Of a stretch of 64,000 nucleotides of DNA, positions 16,869 through 25,807 are shown piece by piece. The position numbers were made by a program, and so were the translations under genes. Numbering within the stretch: position 1 is the first letter of the stretch; the number at the start of each line of letters is the position of its first letter. The stretch is from Candidatus Staskawiczbacteria bacterium (lineage in GTDB: Bacteria > Patescibacteria > Paceibacteria > Paceibacterales > Staskawiczbacteraceae): contig CAILLM010000002.1 in the NCBI GenBank assembly GCA_903835075.1, positions 1-64,000 of the forward strand, read 5' to 3'. The notes under the pieces are model-generated. The model did not search any database. It had not been told where the DNA came from and was given only the letters and a program-made list of their open reading frames with translations.

Positions 16869-16897
16869 TTGGCAAAAATCCCTAAGAGTGCTATAAT
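16869..16897 (+). promoter_or_regulatory. Sigma-70-like promoter, orphan
   Basis: TTGGCA, a 17-nt spacer and a perfect TATAAT. No plus-strand gene follows. The predicted start near 16904 precedes a CTCGGG/CCCGAG hairpin (about 16918-16936), so a short non-coding RNA or antisense transcript is possible. Confidence 0.45.
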
Positions 16898-16949
16898 GCC
16901 CTTAGTGAATACATAACTCTCGGGCACTTAACCCGAGTTGCCCGCTTTG

Positions 16950-16981
16950 TAAAAAAAAGACCAAGGTATTTGCCTTGGTTT
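16950..16981 (-). terminator. Rho-independent terminator of ATP-grasp gene
   Basis: The stem ACCAAGG/CCTTGGT (16960-16979) is followed on the minus strand by a run of eight T, just past the stop at 16992. Confidence 0.8.
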
Positions 16982-16991
16982 GCAGTAGGGG

Positions 16992-18011
16992 CTATTTGCC
17001 CATGCTTTTTAAAACTTCGAGGTATAGTGCCTCGACAATTTTCTCTTGAGCTTTACCAGACCTGGCGTAATGATCAAGCCCTGGCGCCGAATTTATTTCC
17101 AAAACCCAGTATTTGCCGGGTTTTTTGGTTATGTCATCAGCAATCATCAAGTCAACGCCACAAAGACGTAGCCCCATGTCTTTAGTCAGTCTGGTTGCAA
17201 TGCGACGAAACTCTGGGTGCATCGTGGACGTGACATCCACCGAGTCTCCGCCCGTTGAGAGGTTGGCGTTGTCCAGCAGATAAACTCTCTCGCCTTTTTT
17301 GGGGACGGAATCTAAGTTCATCTTCTGACGTTTCAACTTCTCTAGCATCCGTGGATCATCTATTTTGATTTTGGTGTCTCGGCTAGATGCAACAAATTCT
17401 TTTTGCTTTTTGCGAAGCAACTGCCCAATGGTTGAAGTGCCGTTTCCAATAACGTTTAGCGGGATGCGCTGATAAGCAGAAATAACCCTGTTGTCTAAAA
17501 CAACTATGCGGTAATCTTTGCCTTTTACAGGTCTTTGGACAATTGCAATCCTGTCGCGCTTGAATATGTCGCGCATTGCCCTGTAAAACTCGCGTTTGTT
17601 GCTAACCAGAGCAACGCCAGATCCCTGGCTGCCACCGTTTGGCTTCACAATGACTGGGAAACCCAAGTGAAGGGCATGTTTGTATGCCGCATCGATGTCT
17701 CGTCCAGTTTTTGCAATCGCTTTTCCCCAAATATCAGAGTAAAAAGTTTTTCCTCCTGGAATAATGGGATAACCCATTGCTTTCATGAAGAAGTTCGCAT
17801 AGTCTTTGTCGCGGGCTATTTCAGAGGCTCCAAGAGAGTTCAAGTCAAGGCTTGAATATCTGAAATATCTTTTTTTCCCATTTTTATAGACAATTTGGCC
17901 GACGATTTTCCATTTTGGCTCCATTGTAACAACAGCCCCAATGCGAGGGGCAATTTTCTGAAGTAGCCGTCCAACGAGTGGCGTAGTATCTTTTTTTACT
18001 TTTCTTTTCAT
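16992..18011 (-). CDS. ATP-grasp ligase (RimK/cyanophycin-synthetase-like)
   Basis: 339 residues. The ATP-grasp fold is recognisable from the nucleotide-binding loop KPNGGSQGSGV, the EINSAPG metal-binding motif near the C-terminus (VLEINSAPGLDHYA) and a spacing like the RimK, glutathione- or cyanophycin-synthetase group. It probably ligates an amino acid to a carboxylate; the substrate is unknown. I chose the ATG at 18011 because an AGGA ribosome-binding site lies about 8 nt upstream; a longer form from 18062 is possible. It is monocistronic with its own terminator. Confidence 0.8.
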   Translation of the reverse strand: MKRKVKKDTTPLVGRLLQKIAPRIGAVVTMEPKWKIVGQIVYKNGKKRYFRYSSLDLNSLGASEIARDKDYANFFMKAMGYPIIPGGKTFYSDIWGKAIAKTGRDIDAAYKHALHLGFPVIVKPNGGSQGSGVALVSNKREFYRAMRDIFKRDRIAIVQRPVKGKDYRIVVLDNRVISAYQRIPLNVIGNGTSTIGQLLRKKQKEFVASSRDTKIKIDDPRMLEKLKRQKMNLDSVPKKGERVYLLDNANLSTGGDSVDVTSTMHPEFRRIATRLTKDMGLRLCGVDLMIADDITKKPGKYWVLEINSAPGLDHYARSGKAQEKIVEALYLEVLKSMGK

Positions 18012-18182
18012 GGCGGGTTCCTTTTGTTTGTCAAAGAGTGTCTGTCGCGCTTTATAATACACTATTTTTTATTTTTAGCAAGGTCTGTTGTCCTGAAAAA
18101 CGCTATGGCATTTTGTCTGGAATTGATATATAAATATAGTTGAGGATAATAAAAAATATAATTAATTTAAAATAAAAATAAT

Positions 18183-19001
18183 ATGGAACAAGAAACAAGA
18201 AATTTATTAAATAAAACTTTTATGTTGGTACAAGTTTTAGTTGTGGGTGTTTTAGTTTTTTTGGTAGCACAAATTATTTTCCAAAATCAATTATTGCAAC
18301 AACAAAATGCTTATCAAATAACAGTTTCTGGTGAAGGGAAAGTTTATGCTAAGCCCGATGTTGCCACGGTGAGTTTGGGCGTTACAGCACAGGGCAAAAC
18401 AGTTGCTGAAGCTACAAAAAATGGCACAGATAAAATGAATACTGTTATTGATGCAATTAAGAAGTTGAAAGTTGATGCAAAAGACATCCAAACAACAAAT
18501 TATAGCTTAACGCCAGTATATGAAAATTATACTACCCCAATTGCTGTACCCATGATTTATCCTGGAAACGTTAGTAGTGGCAGTAGCACTATTAAAACAG
18601 GCTCAACAGTTACAGGTTATAGGTTAGACCAAAATGTTCAAGTAAAAATAAGAGATTTTACAAAAGTAGGAGATATTTTATCTCAATCAACAGCAACTGG
18701 TGCTAATGTGGTTGGAGATTTGCAATTCACCATTGATAACCCAGAGCAATTTAGAGAGCAAGCAAGGGCAACCGCCATCAAACAAGCAAAAGCTAATGCA
18801 AATAATTTAGCCAAAGAATCAGGTATCAATTTGGGCAAAATAATTAATGTTTATGAAGGGTATAATCCTTCTCCAGTAATGTATAATTCATTATCCAAAA
18901 GCTCGGGAATGGGTGCGTCAGATGCAGTTTCCGTACCAGCAATCCAGCCTGGCCAACAAGAAATTGATGTAACTATTAATTTAACTTACCAAGTTAAATA
19001 A
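18183..19001 (+). CDS. SIMPL-domain (DUF541) envelope protein
   Basis: 272 residues. An N-terminal membrane anchor (about 14-36) precedes a SIMPL domain (ITVSGEGKVYAKPDVATVSLGVTAQGKTVAEA). The C-terminal part contains the ATAIKQAKANANNLAKESGINLGKI segment typical of the family. Such proteins are periplasmic or extracellular and their function is poorly defined. It is followed 4 nt later by a Cys-rich anchored protein, probably in the same transcript. Confidence 0.85.
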   Translation: MEQETRNLLNKTFMLVQVLVVGVLVFLVAQIIFQNQLLQQQNAYQITVSGEGKVYAKPDVATVSLGVTAQGKTVAEATKNGTDKMNTVIDAIKKLKVDAKDIQTTNYSLTPVYENYTTPIAVPMIYPGNVSSGSSTIKTGSTVTGYRLDQNVQVKIRDFTKVGDILSQSTATGANVVGDLQFTIDNPEQFREQARATAIKQAKANANNLAKESGINLGKIINVYEGYNPSPVMYNSLSKSSGMGASDAVSVPAIQPGQQEIDVTINLTYQVK

Positions 19002-19005
19002 AAAT

Positions 19006-19809
19006 ATGAAAAAAATTTATTTATTGGTTATAGTATTGTTAGTTTTGTTAGCAACACTCACGATAAATTTATATTTTTTAAGTAAAAAAGTTATTGCGCC
19101 CATTGTCCCAGTTACAAGTTGTATACAGGCGGGAGAAATTTATCAAAGCCCTGCTGTTTCGGGAGTTAAGAAAGGAAAATGTTGTAGTGGACTAACCGTG
19201 ATCGAGCAAGCCACAAACCCAGATTGTGAACAAGCCAAACTTGCCGGAGGACAGGACTCTATATGTTCTGCGTGCGGCAACGGAAGGTGTGAACAATGGG
19301 AAAACAAATGTAATTGTCCTCAAGATTGTAACAATAATTGTGCAAAAGAGGGAGAAGGTGTTGGGGGAAGCGCAGTAGGAAGCAAGCAAAATTGTTGCCA
19401 GGGTTTGAAAGCAATGTCTGGGTTTGAATATAACGGTGGGTGTTCTGACATAAGGGTGCCTGGAAGCGCTGTTATTTGTAGTAGTAAGTGCGGAAATGGG
19501 ATTTGTGAATCTTGGGAAAATGGATGCAACTGTCCCTCAGATTGCCAAAAAATAGGAAATGGCTTACGAATTCCAAAAAATAATGCCGAGTTACAGTCAT
19601 GTGTTCATGATTTTGACTGTTTAGTAGTTGAGGCTAAAACATGTTGTGGATGTTTTGAAGTGATAAATGGTATATATGATACATATTGGAATTCTTTGCA
19701 GTCTGAAAAGTGCGTCGTAAGCACTGCTTGCCCCGTATGTAAATATAACCTTGGTAATTCTAAGGGTGTTTGTATAAATAATGTTTGCCAAGTTAAGTCT
19801 AAGTGGTAA
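19006..19809 (+). CDS. Membrane-anchored Cys-rich protein with duplicated CGNG motif
   Basis: 267 residues, function unknown. One N-terminal transmembrane helix (about 4-26) is followed by an exported domain with many Cys. A motif of the form CGNGxCExWENxCNCPxDC occurs twice, near residues 90 and 163, indicating internal duplication of a disulfide-rich module. It probably sits on the cell surface, and DsbB at 47067 could serve its folding. Confidence 0.7.
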   Translation: MKKIYLLVIVLLVLLATLTINLYFLSKKVIAPIVPVTSCIQAGEIYQSPAVSGVKKGKCCSGLTVIEQATNPDCEQAKLAGGQDSICSACGNGRCEQWENKCNCPQDCNNNCAKEGEGVGGSAVGSKQNCCQGLKAMSGFEYNGGCSDIRVPGSAVICSSKCGNGICESWENGCNCPSDCQKIGNGLRIPKNNAELQSCVHDFDCLVVEAKTCCGCFEVINGIYDTYWNSLQSEKCVVSTACPVCKYNLGNSKGVCINNVCQVKSKW

Positions 19810-19820
19810 TCAAAAATTAT

Positions 19821-20321
19821 ATGGCAGAATATAATCCAAAAAATGAAGATAACAAATGTATTTTTTGCGAAATAGTAGCTGGCAATATTAAAACGCCCGG
19901 TGTATTTTGGGAAGATGAAGAATTTATGGCATTTTTATCAATTGACCCAAATACAAAAGGTTTTTCTTGTGTAATTCCCAAAAAACATTTTAGCAGTGAT
20001 GTTTTGAAAATGCCTGACAACGAATTGCAAAAATTTATTGTTGCCGCTAAAAAGGTTGGCGGAATATTAGAAAATTATTTTGATGACGTGGGACGAGTTG
20101 GCCTAATAGTAGAGGGTATGGGAATAGATCATGCTCATATAAAGCTTGTTCCTATGCATGGCACAGAGGCTTTTAAAAATAGTGGATGGAAGCAAATTCT
20201 TAGTGGAAAACAATTTTGGTTTGATAAATATGAAGGGTGGATTTCTTCTGGTAGCGGGGCTACGGCTGACCCAGAAGAGCTAAGAAAATTGGCTGAAGAC
20301 ATCAAGCAGAAGGCAGGTTGA
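19821..20321 (+). CDS. HIT-family hydrolase-like protein
   Basis: 166 residues. The N-terminal CIFCEIVAGNIKTPGVFWEDEEFMAF block and the DHAHIKLVPMHG motif place it in the histidine-triad nucleotide-binding group. The triad reads HAHIK, so the third position is Lys instead of His. The last four residues before that motif (GMGI) and the lengthened C-terminus are less typical. The ATG at 19821 is preferred; an upstream GTG/ATG at 19803 overlaps the previous gene. It ends in TGA. Confidence 0.8.
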   Translation: MAEYNPKNEDNKCIFCEIVAGNIKTPGVFWEDEEFMAFLSIDPNTKGFSCVIPKKHFSSDVLKMPDNELQKFIVAAKKVGGILENYFDDVGRVGLIVEGMGIDHAHIKLVPMHGTEAFKNSGWKQILSGKQFWFDKYEGWISSGSGATADPEELRKLAEDIKQKAG

Positions 20322-20376
20322 TTTTTATGTGATTCGTGGTAGTATAAAATCGAAATAGATTCGAGTTATTTTAAAT

Positions 20377-22164
20377 ATGGACTCTCAAATAGAAGAAATA
20401 AAAAGTAAGCTTAATGTATTGGATATTGTTGGAGGCTATGTTAAGCTTTCAAAAACTGGAATTAACTATCGTGGAATTTGTCCATTTCATTCTGAAAAAG
20501 GGCCATCTTTTTTTGTAAGCCCAGGTAGGCAAATGTGGAAATGTTTTGGTTGTGGAAAAGGTGGAGATATTTTTGAATTTATAAAAGAAATTGAAGGAGT
20601 GGAGTTTGGAGATGCCCTAAGGCTTTTGGCCAATAAAGCAGGAGTTGAATTAAAAAGGGAAAATCCCCAAATAACTAGTGAAAGAAAAAGATTATATGAA
20701 ATTTGTGATTTGGCAAGTTCTTTTTTTGAAAAACAATTAGGAAGTTCGGCATATGGCAAAGATGCAAAAGAATATTTATTGAAAAGAGGGATTACCGAAG
20801 AAAGTATAAAAAAATGGAGGCTTGGTTATTCGCCAGACACTTGGCAGGGATTGTCAGATTTTTTAGTGGGCAGGGGATACAACAGGGAGGAAATTGTAAG
20901 GGCGGGGCTTGCTGTGCCGTCTGATAAGGGGAATAACCCATATGATAGATTCCGTGGTAGAATCATTTTCCCAATTTTTGATTTGAATTCTCAGGTTGTT
21001 GGTTTTACTGCTAGAATTTTTAAAGATGCTGATAAAAAAGAAACTGCTAAATATATTAATACTCCCCAAACAATGCTTTATGATAAGAGCAACGTTCTAT
21101 ACGGACTTAATTTCGCAAAACTTTCTATTAGAAAGAATAACCAATGCGTATTGACAGAGGGCAATACAGACGCCATAATGTGCCAACAAGCTGGTTTTGA
21201 GGACACAGTGGCAGTATCGGGTACAGCATTAACTGAAAGGCATTTAAACATTTTGAGAAGATATACCGATAATTTAATTTTAGCTTTTGATATGGACTCT
21301 GCTGGAGATGCAGCGACAAAAAAGGGGATTGACTTAGCGATATTGCAAGGTTTTAATATCAAGGTAATACATAGTTATATCGGCGCAAAAGATCCAGCTG
21401 AAATAATTTTAGAAAATCCTAAAATTTGGATTGAATCACTGAAGACTGTTGTAGAGATAATGGATTTTTCTTTTAATTCTGCGCTATCTAAATTTGATAA
21501 AAATACTCCACAGGGAAGAAAAGAGATAAAATTCATACTTTATCCAAGGATAGCTATAATTCCAAATACTATTGAGCAGGCAAAACAATTTCAAAAACTA
21601 GCTCAAATATTCAATGTAAAAGAAGAGGACGTAAGAGCTGATTTTAATGAGTGGAAAAAGAATAATCAAAACAAGGGACAAATAACGACTAGGGTTAGCG
21701 TAGAAAAAGTTATACCAATTAGCAAAAATAACCCTACAGCAGAGGGGAGAAAAAAACTTTTAGAAGATAAAGTTGTCTCACTAGTTTTAAAAAATCCCGA
21801 AAATTTAAATTTAATTGAAAAATCTCATCACTATCTATTTACAGAAAAAACAAGAAGCTTAATTGAGAATATTAAGGACAGTGCACAAAAAAGAGGTAAT
21901 GATGCAGAGGCTATTTTTGTAGATATTAAGAAAGATGAATATAAAGATTTATTAGATGTAATGGCCTTAAAAGCAGAAATAGACTATGAAGATGATGGCG
22001 AAGATGAGATTAACCTTTGCCTTTCTCAGTTAAAAGATATAGAATTGAGAAACAAGTTGACTGAAATTTCAGGGGCAGTAAAATCGGAAGATGACGAAGA
22101 AAAGAGAGATGCGCTAATTAAAGAGTTTACAAAAAACGCTAAAGAATTACATCAAAAAATATAA
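20377..22164 (+). CDS. dnaG: DNA primase
   Basis: 595 residues, about the usual length. It makes RNA primers at the replication fork. The N-terminal CHC2 zinc finger uses C35, H38, C56 and C59. The TOPRIM core has EGNTD (E261; the usual form is EGYxD) and DMDSAGD (D305, D307). The C-terminal helicase-binding region is weakly conserved. A likely promoter, TTGATT with TAGTAT or TATAAA, lies about 30-60 nt upstream. It is followed by rpoD after 10 nt, giving the dnaG-rpoD core of the macromolecular synthesis operon without rpsU. Confidence 0.95.
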   Translation: MDSQIEEIKSKLNVLDIVGGYVKLSKTGINYRGICPFHSEKGPSFFVSPGRQMWKCFGCGKGGDIFEFIKEIEGVEFGDALRLLANKAGVELKRENPQITSERKRLYEICDLASSFFEKQLGSSAYGKDAKEYLLKRGITEESIKKWRLGYSPDTWQGLSDFLVGRGYNREEIVRAGLAVPSDKGNNPYDRFRGRIIFPIFDLNSQVVGFTARIFKDADKKETAKYINTPQTMLYDKSNVLYGLNFAKLSIRKNNQCVLTEGNTDAIMCQQAGFEDTVAVSGTALTERHLNILRRYTDNLILAFDMDSAGDAATKKGIDLAILQGFNIKVIHSYIGAKDPAEIILENPKIWIESLKTVVEIMDFSFNSALSKFDKNTPQGRKEIKFILYPRIAIIPNTIEQAKQFQKLAQIFNVKEEDVRADFNEWKKNNQNKGQITTRVSVEKVIPISKNNPTAEGRKKLLEDKVVSLVLKNPENLNLIEKSHHYLFTEKTRSLIENIKDSAQKRGNDAEAIFVDIKKDEYKDLLDVMALKAEIDYEDDGEDEINLCLSQLKDIELRNKLTEISGAVKSEDDEEKRDALIKEFTKNAKELHQKI

Positions 22165-22174
22165 AAAATATTTT

Positions 22175-23380
22175 ATGGCAAAGCAAAAAACAAAAAAGAT
22201 TAAAAAGGTTCAGAAGCTGAAAAAGGTCTTAAAGCCCAAAAAAATAATAAAGGCTAAAAAATCAACTGGTAAGCCACACAAAATAGAAAGAGTTTCTAAA
22301 AAAAATGTGATTGACCAGGTGCAACTTGATGCGCTTTTAAAAAAGGGTGAAGAAAGGGGTTTTGTTACAACCTCGGAGATTTTGTATGCTTTTCCTAAAA
22401 TAGAACATGATATTGAAGGTTTAGAAAAAGTTTATGATGATTTCAAAGAAAGGGGAGTTCAGGTTAAAGAAATGCAGGAGTTTTTAGAAGTAAAACCAAA
22501 AAAAGGAGCAAAAGGAGCAAAAGCTAAAAAACCCTTGATTGGAAAAATTGATCCAATCCAAATGTATTTGAAAGAAATTGGAAAGTCGAGCTTTTTGTCG
22601 GCACGTGAAGAAAAAGAATTAGCAAAAAGAATTGAGGCTGGTGATGAAGATGCAAAAAATAGGTTAGCCTTGGCAAATTTAAGATTAGTTGTTTCTATTG
22701 CCAAGAAATATGTGGGAAGGTCGCCAAACTTAACAATGCTAGACTTAATTCAAGAAGGAAATTTAGGTCTTTTTAAGGCAGTTAAAAAGTTTGATTGGAG
22801 GCGAGGATACAAATTTTCAACTTATGCAACTTGGTGGATTAGACAATCTATTACTAGAGCCTTGGCTGACCAGGCCAGAACAATTAGAATTCCCGTGCAC
22901 ATGATTGAAACAATTTCTAAATACACAAAGGTAAGAAAAAATTTATTGCAGGAATTAGGCAGGGAGCCATTGGCCGAAGAAATTGCTGCTGAAATGGATT
23001 TAGATGTGGAAAAAGTACATCACATAAGAAAGATTGCGCAAAAAGCAGTATCTTTGGAGACCCCTGTTGGAGAAGACAAAGACAAACAAGATAGTGTTTT
23101 GGCTGAGTTTATAAGGGATGATAAAACAATTGCGCCAAACACAGAAGCTTCTAGGAAACTTTTGAAAGAAAGATTAAAAGAAATTTCTAGCGAGTTGACT
23201 CCAAGGGAATTGAAAATTTTAGGGATGAGATTTGGTTTAGATGATGGTGTAATGCATACTTTAGAAGAAACAGGGGAAGAGTTTGGCGTTACCAGAGAAA
23301 GAATCCGTCAAATTCAGGCAAAAGCTTTAGAGAAGTTGCGCAAACATAAAGAGCTCAAAAAAGTTAAAGATTATTACTAA
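22175..23380 (+). CDS. rpoD: Primary sigma factor RpoD
   Basis: 401 residues. A Lys-rich N-terminus (about 1-45) replaces a long region 1.1. Region 1.2 starts near DPIQMYLKEIG, region 2 contains NLRLVVSIAKKY, the LDLIQEGNLGL segment and FSTYATWWIRQSITRAL, and region 4.2 ends with VTRERIRQIQAKALEKLRKH. It should recognise TTGACA/TATAAT promoters, and many consensus examples are present in this window. It is co-transcribed with dnaG and ends at a strong terminator. Confidence 0.96.
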   Translation: MAKQKTKKIKKVQKLKKVLKPKKIIKAKKSTGKPHKIERVSKKNVIDQVQLDALLKKGEERGFVTTSEILYAFPKIEHDIEGLEKVYDDFKERGVQVKEMQEFLEVKPKKGAKGAKAKKPLIGKIDPIQMYLKEIGKSSFLSAREEKELAKRIEAGDEDAKNRLALANLRLVVSIAKKYVGRSPNLTMLDLIQEGNLGLFKAVKKFDWRRGYKFSTYATWWIRQSITRALADQARTIRIPVHMIETISKYTKVRKNLLQELGREPLAEEIAAEMDLDVEKVHHIRKIAQKAVSLETPVGEDKDKQDSVLAEFIRDDKTIAPNTEASRKLLKERLKEISSELTPRELKILGMRFGLDDGVMHTLEETGEEFGVTRERIRQIQAKALEKLRKHKELKKVKDYY

Positions 23381-23401
23381 CCTGTCTGCCGGCAGGATAA
23401 A

Positions 23402-23429
23402 AAAATCCCCGAAAGGGGATTTTTATTTT
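23402..23429. terminator. Bidirectional terminator after rpoD
   Basis: AAAATCCCC, a GAAA loop and GGGGATTTT followed by a T-rich run. It lies between the convergent rpoD and the Fe-hydrogenase-like gene. A small CCTG...CAGG palindrome precedes it. Confidence 0.9.
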
Positions 23430-23439
23430 TTGGTTTGGT

Positions 23440-24294
23440 TTAAAATTCTGTTATTAAATTTATATCTTGTGCATCTTCTATTTTACCTCTGTGTGAGCCC
23501 ATAGTATCTTCTGATGAGCGATGTGTATACTCAAAAATTATTTTTTTTCTTTCATCTATAGAGAAGTCTTGATGATTTATAGCGGGCCCTCCAATACACC
23601 CGCCGTTACAATTAAGTAAGTCTAAAAATTTGTATAACTTCGAGCCTGATTTTATTTCTTCAAGTGCTTTTTTGATATTTTCTATGCCATCTGTAACAAG
23701 AATTTCTCCTTCTTTAAAAAATTTTTGGATATGGGATGTGGCAGCTAATCCCCCAGAAATAGGATAAATTTTTGTGTATTCACTTATTAATGAGTCAAAG
23801 TAGTAATTTCCATTGAAGTTTTCTTCTTTAATGCCATTTTTTTCAAAGATTTGTTTTAAATCTTTTAAGTTTATTACAGCATCTATTTCTTCGTGTTTCG
23901 GCGCCTCAAGCGTCTCTTTGGCAAAACATGGTGAAATGAAAATAATTTTGCAATTAGGGTTAAATTTTTTGTAAATTTTTGCCATTGCTACCATTGGGGA
24001 AACAATTGGCATAAGATACTTTGTAAATTCTGGGTACTGGTTTTTTATAAAAGCAACAACCGTGGGACAGGGAGTAGAAATAAATAATTCCTGCGAGGGG
24101 TTATCTTTTATATAATTTTCATAAGCCCAATTTACCATTTTGGCACCAAAAGTTAGCTCAGTGACTTCTTCAAATCCTAGCGCGCGCAACATTCCGATAA
24201 TATTGGGATATTTGAAATCAATAGCAAAAGTTGGCGCCAGCATTGCCACTGCCGTATTGTTTTTTATTAGTTCAATTTTTTGTTGTAACTCCAT
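23440..24294 (-). CDS. Stand-alone [FeFe]-hydrogenase H-cluster-domain protein
   Basis: 284 residues. It aligns by motif with the C-terminal catalytic domain of FeFe hydrogenases: STPCP (C76), SPCFAKETLE (C123) and LNCNGGCIGG (C229, C233). All four cluster-ligand Cys are present. However, the proton-relay Cys of TSCCP is Pro75, and the MPC motif is SPC. No N-terminal ferredoxin domain and no hydE/F/G maturases are seen. Known relatives that keep only these Cys (Narf/Nar1-like or sensory types) bind a [4Fe-4S] cluster and do not make H2, which I consider more likely here. It is followed upstream on the same strand by two small membrane proteins. Confidence 0.75.
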   Translation of the reverse strand: MELQQKIELIKNNTAVAMLAPTFAIDFKYPNIIGMLRALGFEEVTELTFGAKMVNWAYENYIKDNPSQELFISTPCPTVVAFIKNQYPEFTKYLMPIVSPMVAMAKIYKKFNPNCKIIFISPCFAKETLEAPKHEEIDAVINLKDLKQIFEKNGIKEENFNGNYYFDSLISEYTKIYPISGGLAATSHIQKFFKEGEILVTDGIENIKKALEEIKSGSKLYKFLDLLNCNGGCIGGPAINHQDFSIDERKKIIFEYTHRSSEDTMGSHRGKIEDAQDINLITEF

Positions 24295-24298
24295 TGAT

Positions 24299-24427
24299 TT
24301 AAAATCCCCAAGATTTTACCATTGACCAGATAACAATTAAAAAAATAATTATATAAAGTACAACAAGGTGCCAAGCTGGCACTGATAGAAATGTAAGCGC
24401 TGTAATTAAGATGTCTCCGATTGCCAT
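24299..24427 (-). CDS. Small single-span membrane protein
   Basis: 42 residues (MAIGDILITALTFLSVP...). It has one hydrophobic helix and a C-terminal WSMVKSWGF. Its ATG overlaps the stop of the upstream membrane-protein gene (TAATG) and its stop lies 4 nt before the hydrogenase-like gene, so tight coupling supports it as real. Function unknown. Confidence 0.55.
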   Translation of the reverse strand: MAIGDILITALTFLSVPAWHLVVLYIIIFLIVIWSMVKSWGF

Positions 24428-24741
24428 TATTTTATTGTACTTGATTTAATAAAGTTTCCCCAAATAAAATTGAAAAAAGTTTTTGCTTGGTCTAAGTAAT
24501 AATTTGCTGGAGTCAATATCCAATCAAAGCTTTGATTCCATTTGTCTACGTTTACAGAAACTCCAAAAGGAGATAATATTTTATCTACATCAAATCCGAA
24601 ATATCTTTGCAAAACATAAATTAACCCTAAAATTAACAAAATACCAATAGCAATTTTGATAATAGGGCTTACTATAAATTTTATTAAAAATACAACAATA
24701 GCAATTACTACAACTATTTCTATGATAGATGTAAGATCCAT
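24427..24741 (-). CDS. Small membrane protein
   Basis: 104 residues, function unknown. Two N-terminal hydrophobic helices (about 5-25 and 28-48) are followed by a short soluble tail ending in FNFIWGNFIKSSTIK. It forms a likely three-gene unit with the 42-residue protein and the Fe-hydrogenase-like protein, which may place the latter near the membrane. Confidence 0.65.
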   Translation of the reverse strand: MDLTSIIEIVVVIAIVVFLIKFIVSPIIKIAIGILLILGLIYVLQRYFGFDVDKILSPFGVSVNVDKWNQSFDWILTPANYYLDQAKTFFNFIWGNFIKSSTIK

Positions 24742-24810
24742 AATTTTATTTGATTATTAATAATTCTTTATTAATTTTACCACAAAAAGATAAATCAATG
24801 CAAAATAAAG

Positions 24811-25800
24811 CTATTGGACTGTTTTTTCTGAGATTAATTGGTTGAGTATTTTTTTGACCTCATTCATGCTGGCTTGGTCAATTATGGAAATGGGAATAAT
24901 TTTTTTTCCCCCTTCGGGCGATCTGCCGAAGGCAGAAAATTCTTTTTTGATTTTTATAACAGTTTTTTCATCAATCAAGTCACTTTTACTTAAAAATATG
25001 TATTCTTTTTTATCTAAAAGTAAATCTCCATAATTCTCTAGCTCGTGTCTGACGGTTTTATAGTCAAGCAGGGGGTTATTAGAGTCAGCAGAAATAAAAT
25101 GAAACAAAATCTTTGTACGCTCTATGTGTTTTAAGAATTTCACGCCAAGCCCCTTGCCTGTTGAGGCGCCCTCTATGAGCCCAGGTATGTCAGCCAGTAT
25201 TAGGTCGTAATATACGCCCAAATTTGGCTCTAGGGTGGTAAAAGAATAATTAGCCACCTTTGCTTGCGCTTTAGTAAGTTCGTTTAACAGGCTTGATTTC
25301 CCTACGTTTGGTAGGCCTACAAAACCTACATCAGCTATCATTTTGAGTTCTAAGTGTAGTTCAAACTTTTCACCTGGTTTTCCTTCTTGAAATTGTCTTG
25401 GGCTGGTGTTGATTGCACTTCTAAAATACCAATTTCCTTTTCCGCCAATTCCACCCTTTGCAACTAACTCGCGTTGGCCAATTTTTGTGATTTCAATGTC
25501 TTTGTTTGTGGTAATATTGTGGCAAACCGTGCCTACTGGTACATGTAAAATAAAATCATCAGCATTACTACCATCGTGGAGTCCTGATTTCCCGTTTTCT
25601 CCATCTGGTGCGTTGTAGTCTTTTTTAAAACGAAAATGCCTTAAAGCTCCAAGGTCTGCGCATCCTTCCAAAAAAACGCTTCCACCAATTCCACCATTCC
25701 CGCCAGTTGGCCCTTTAACAAATTTTATTTTACTAAAAGTTGACATGCCCTTTCCACCATGTCCAGCTGAAACAGTAATTTTTACATCATCTACCATCAT
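24811..25800 (-). CDS. obg: Obg-family GTPase
   Basis: 329 residues. A ribosome-associated GTPase. The glycine-rich Obg fold (AGHGGKGMSTFSKIKFVKGPTGGNGG) is followed by the G domain with GLPNVGKSS, DIPGLIEGAS and SKSD motifs. The extra C-terminal OCT domain is absent. Near the C-terminus a short palindromic DNA element (24908-24935) adds the peptide FGRSPEGG to the frame. The next gene upstream is the FTR-like gene, 7 nt away. Confidence 0.93.
   Translation of the reverse strand: MMVDDVKITVSAGHGGKGMSTFSKIKFVKGPTGGNGGIGGSVFLEGCADLGALRHFRFKKDYNAPDGENGKSGLHDGSNADDFILHVPVGTVCHNITTNKDIEITKIGQRELVAKGGIGGKGNWYFRSAINTSPRQFQEGKPGEKFELHLELKMIADVGFVGLPNVGKSSLLNELTKAQAKVANYSFTTLEPNLGVYYDLILADIPGLIEGASTGKGLGVKFLKHIERTKILFHFISADSNNPLLDYKTVRHELENYGDLLLDKKEYIFLSKSDLIDEKTVIKIKKEFSAFGRSPEGGKKIIPISIIDQASMNEVKKILNQLISEKTVQ
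24908..24935. repeat. Palindromic element inside obg
   Basis: CCTTCGGGCGATCTGCCGAAGG forms a hairpin and is translated in frame as FGRSPEGG. It is one of several palindromic insertions in conserved genes of this window. Confidence 0.65.
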
Positions 25801-25807
25801 AGTTTTT

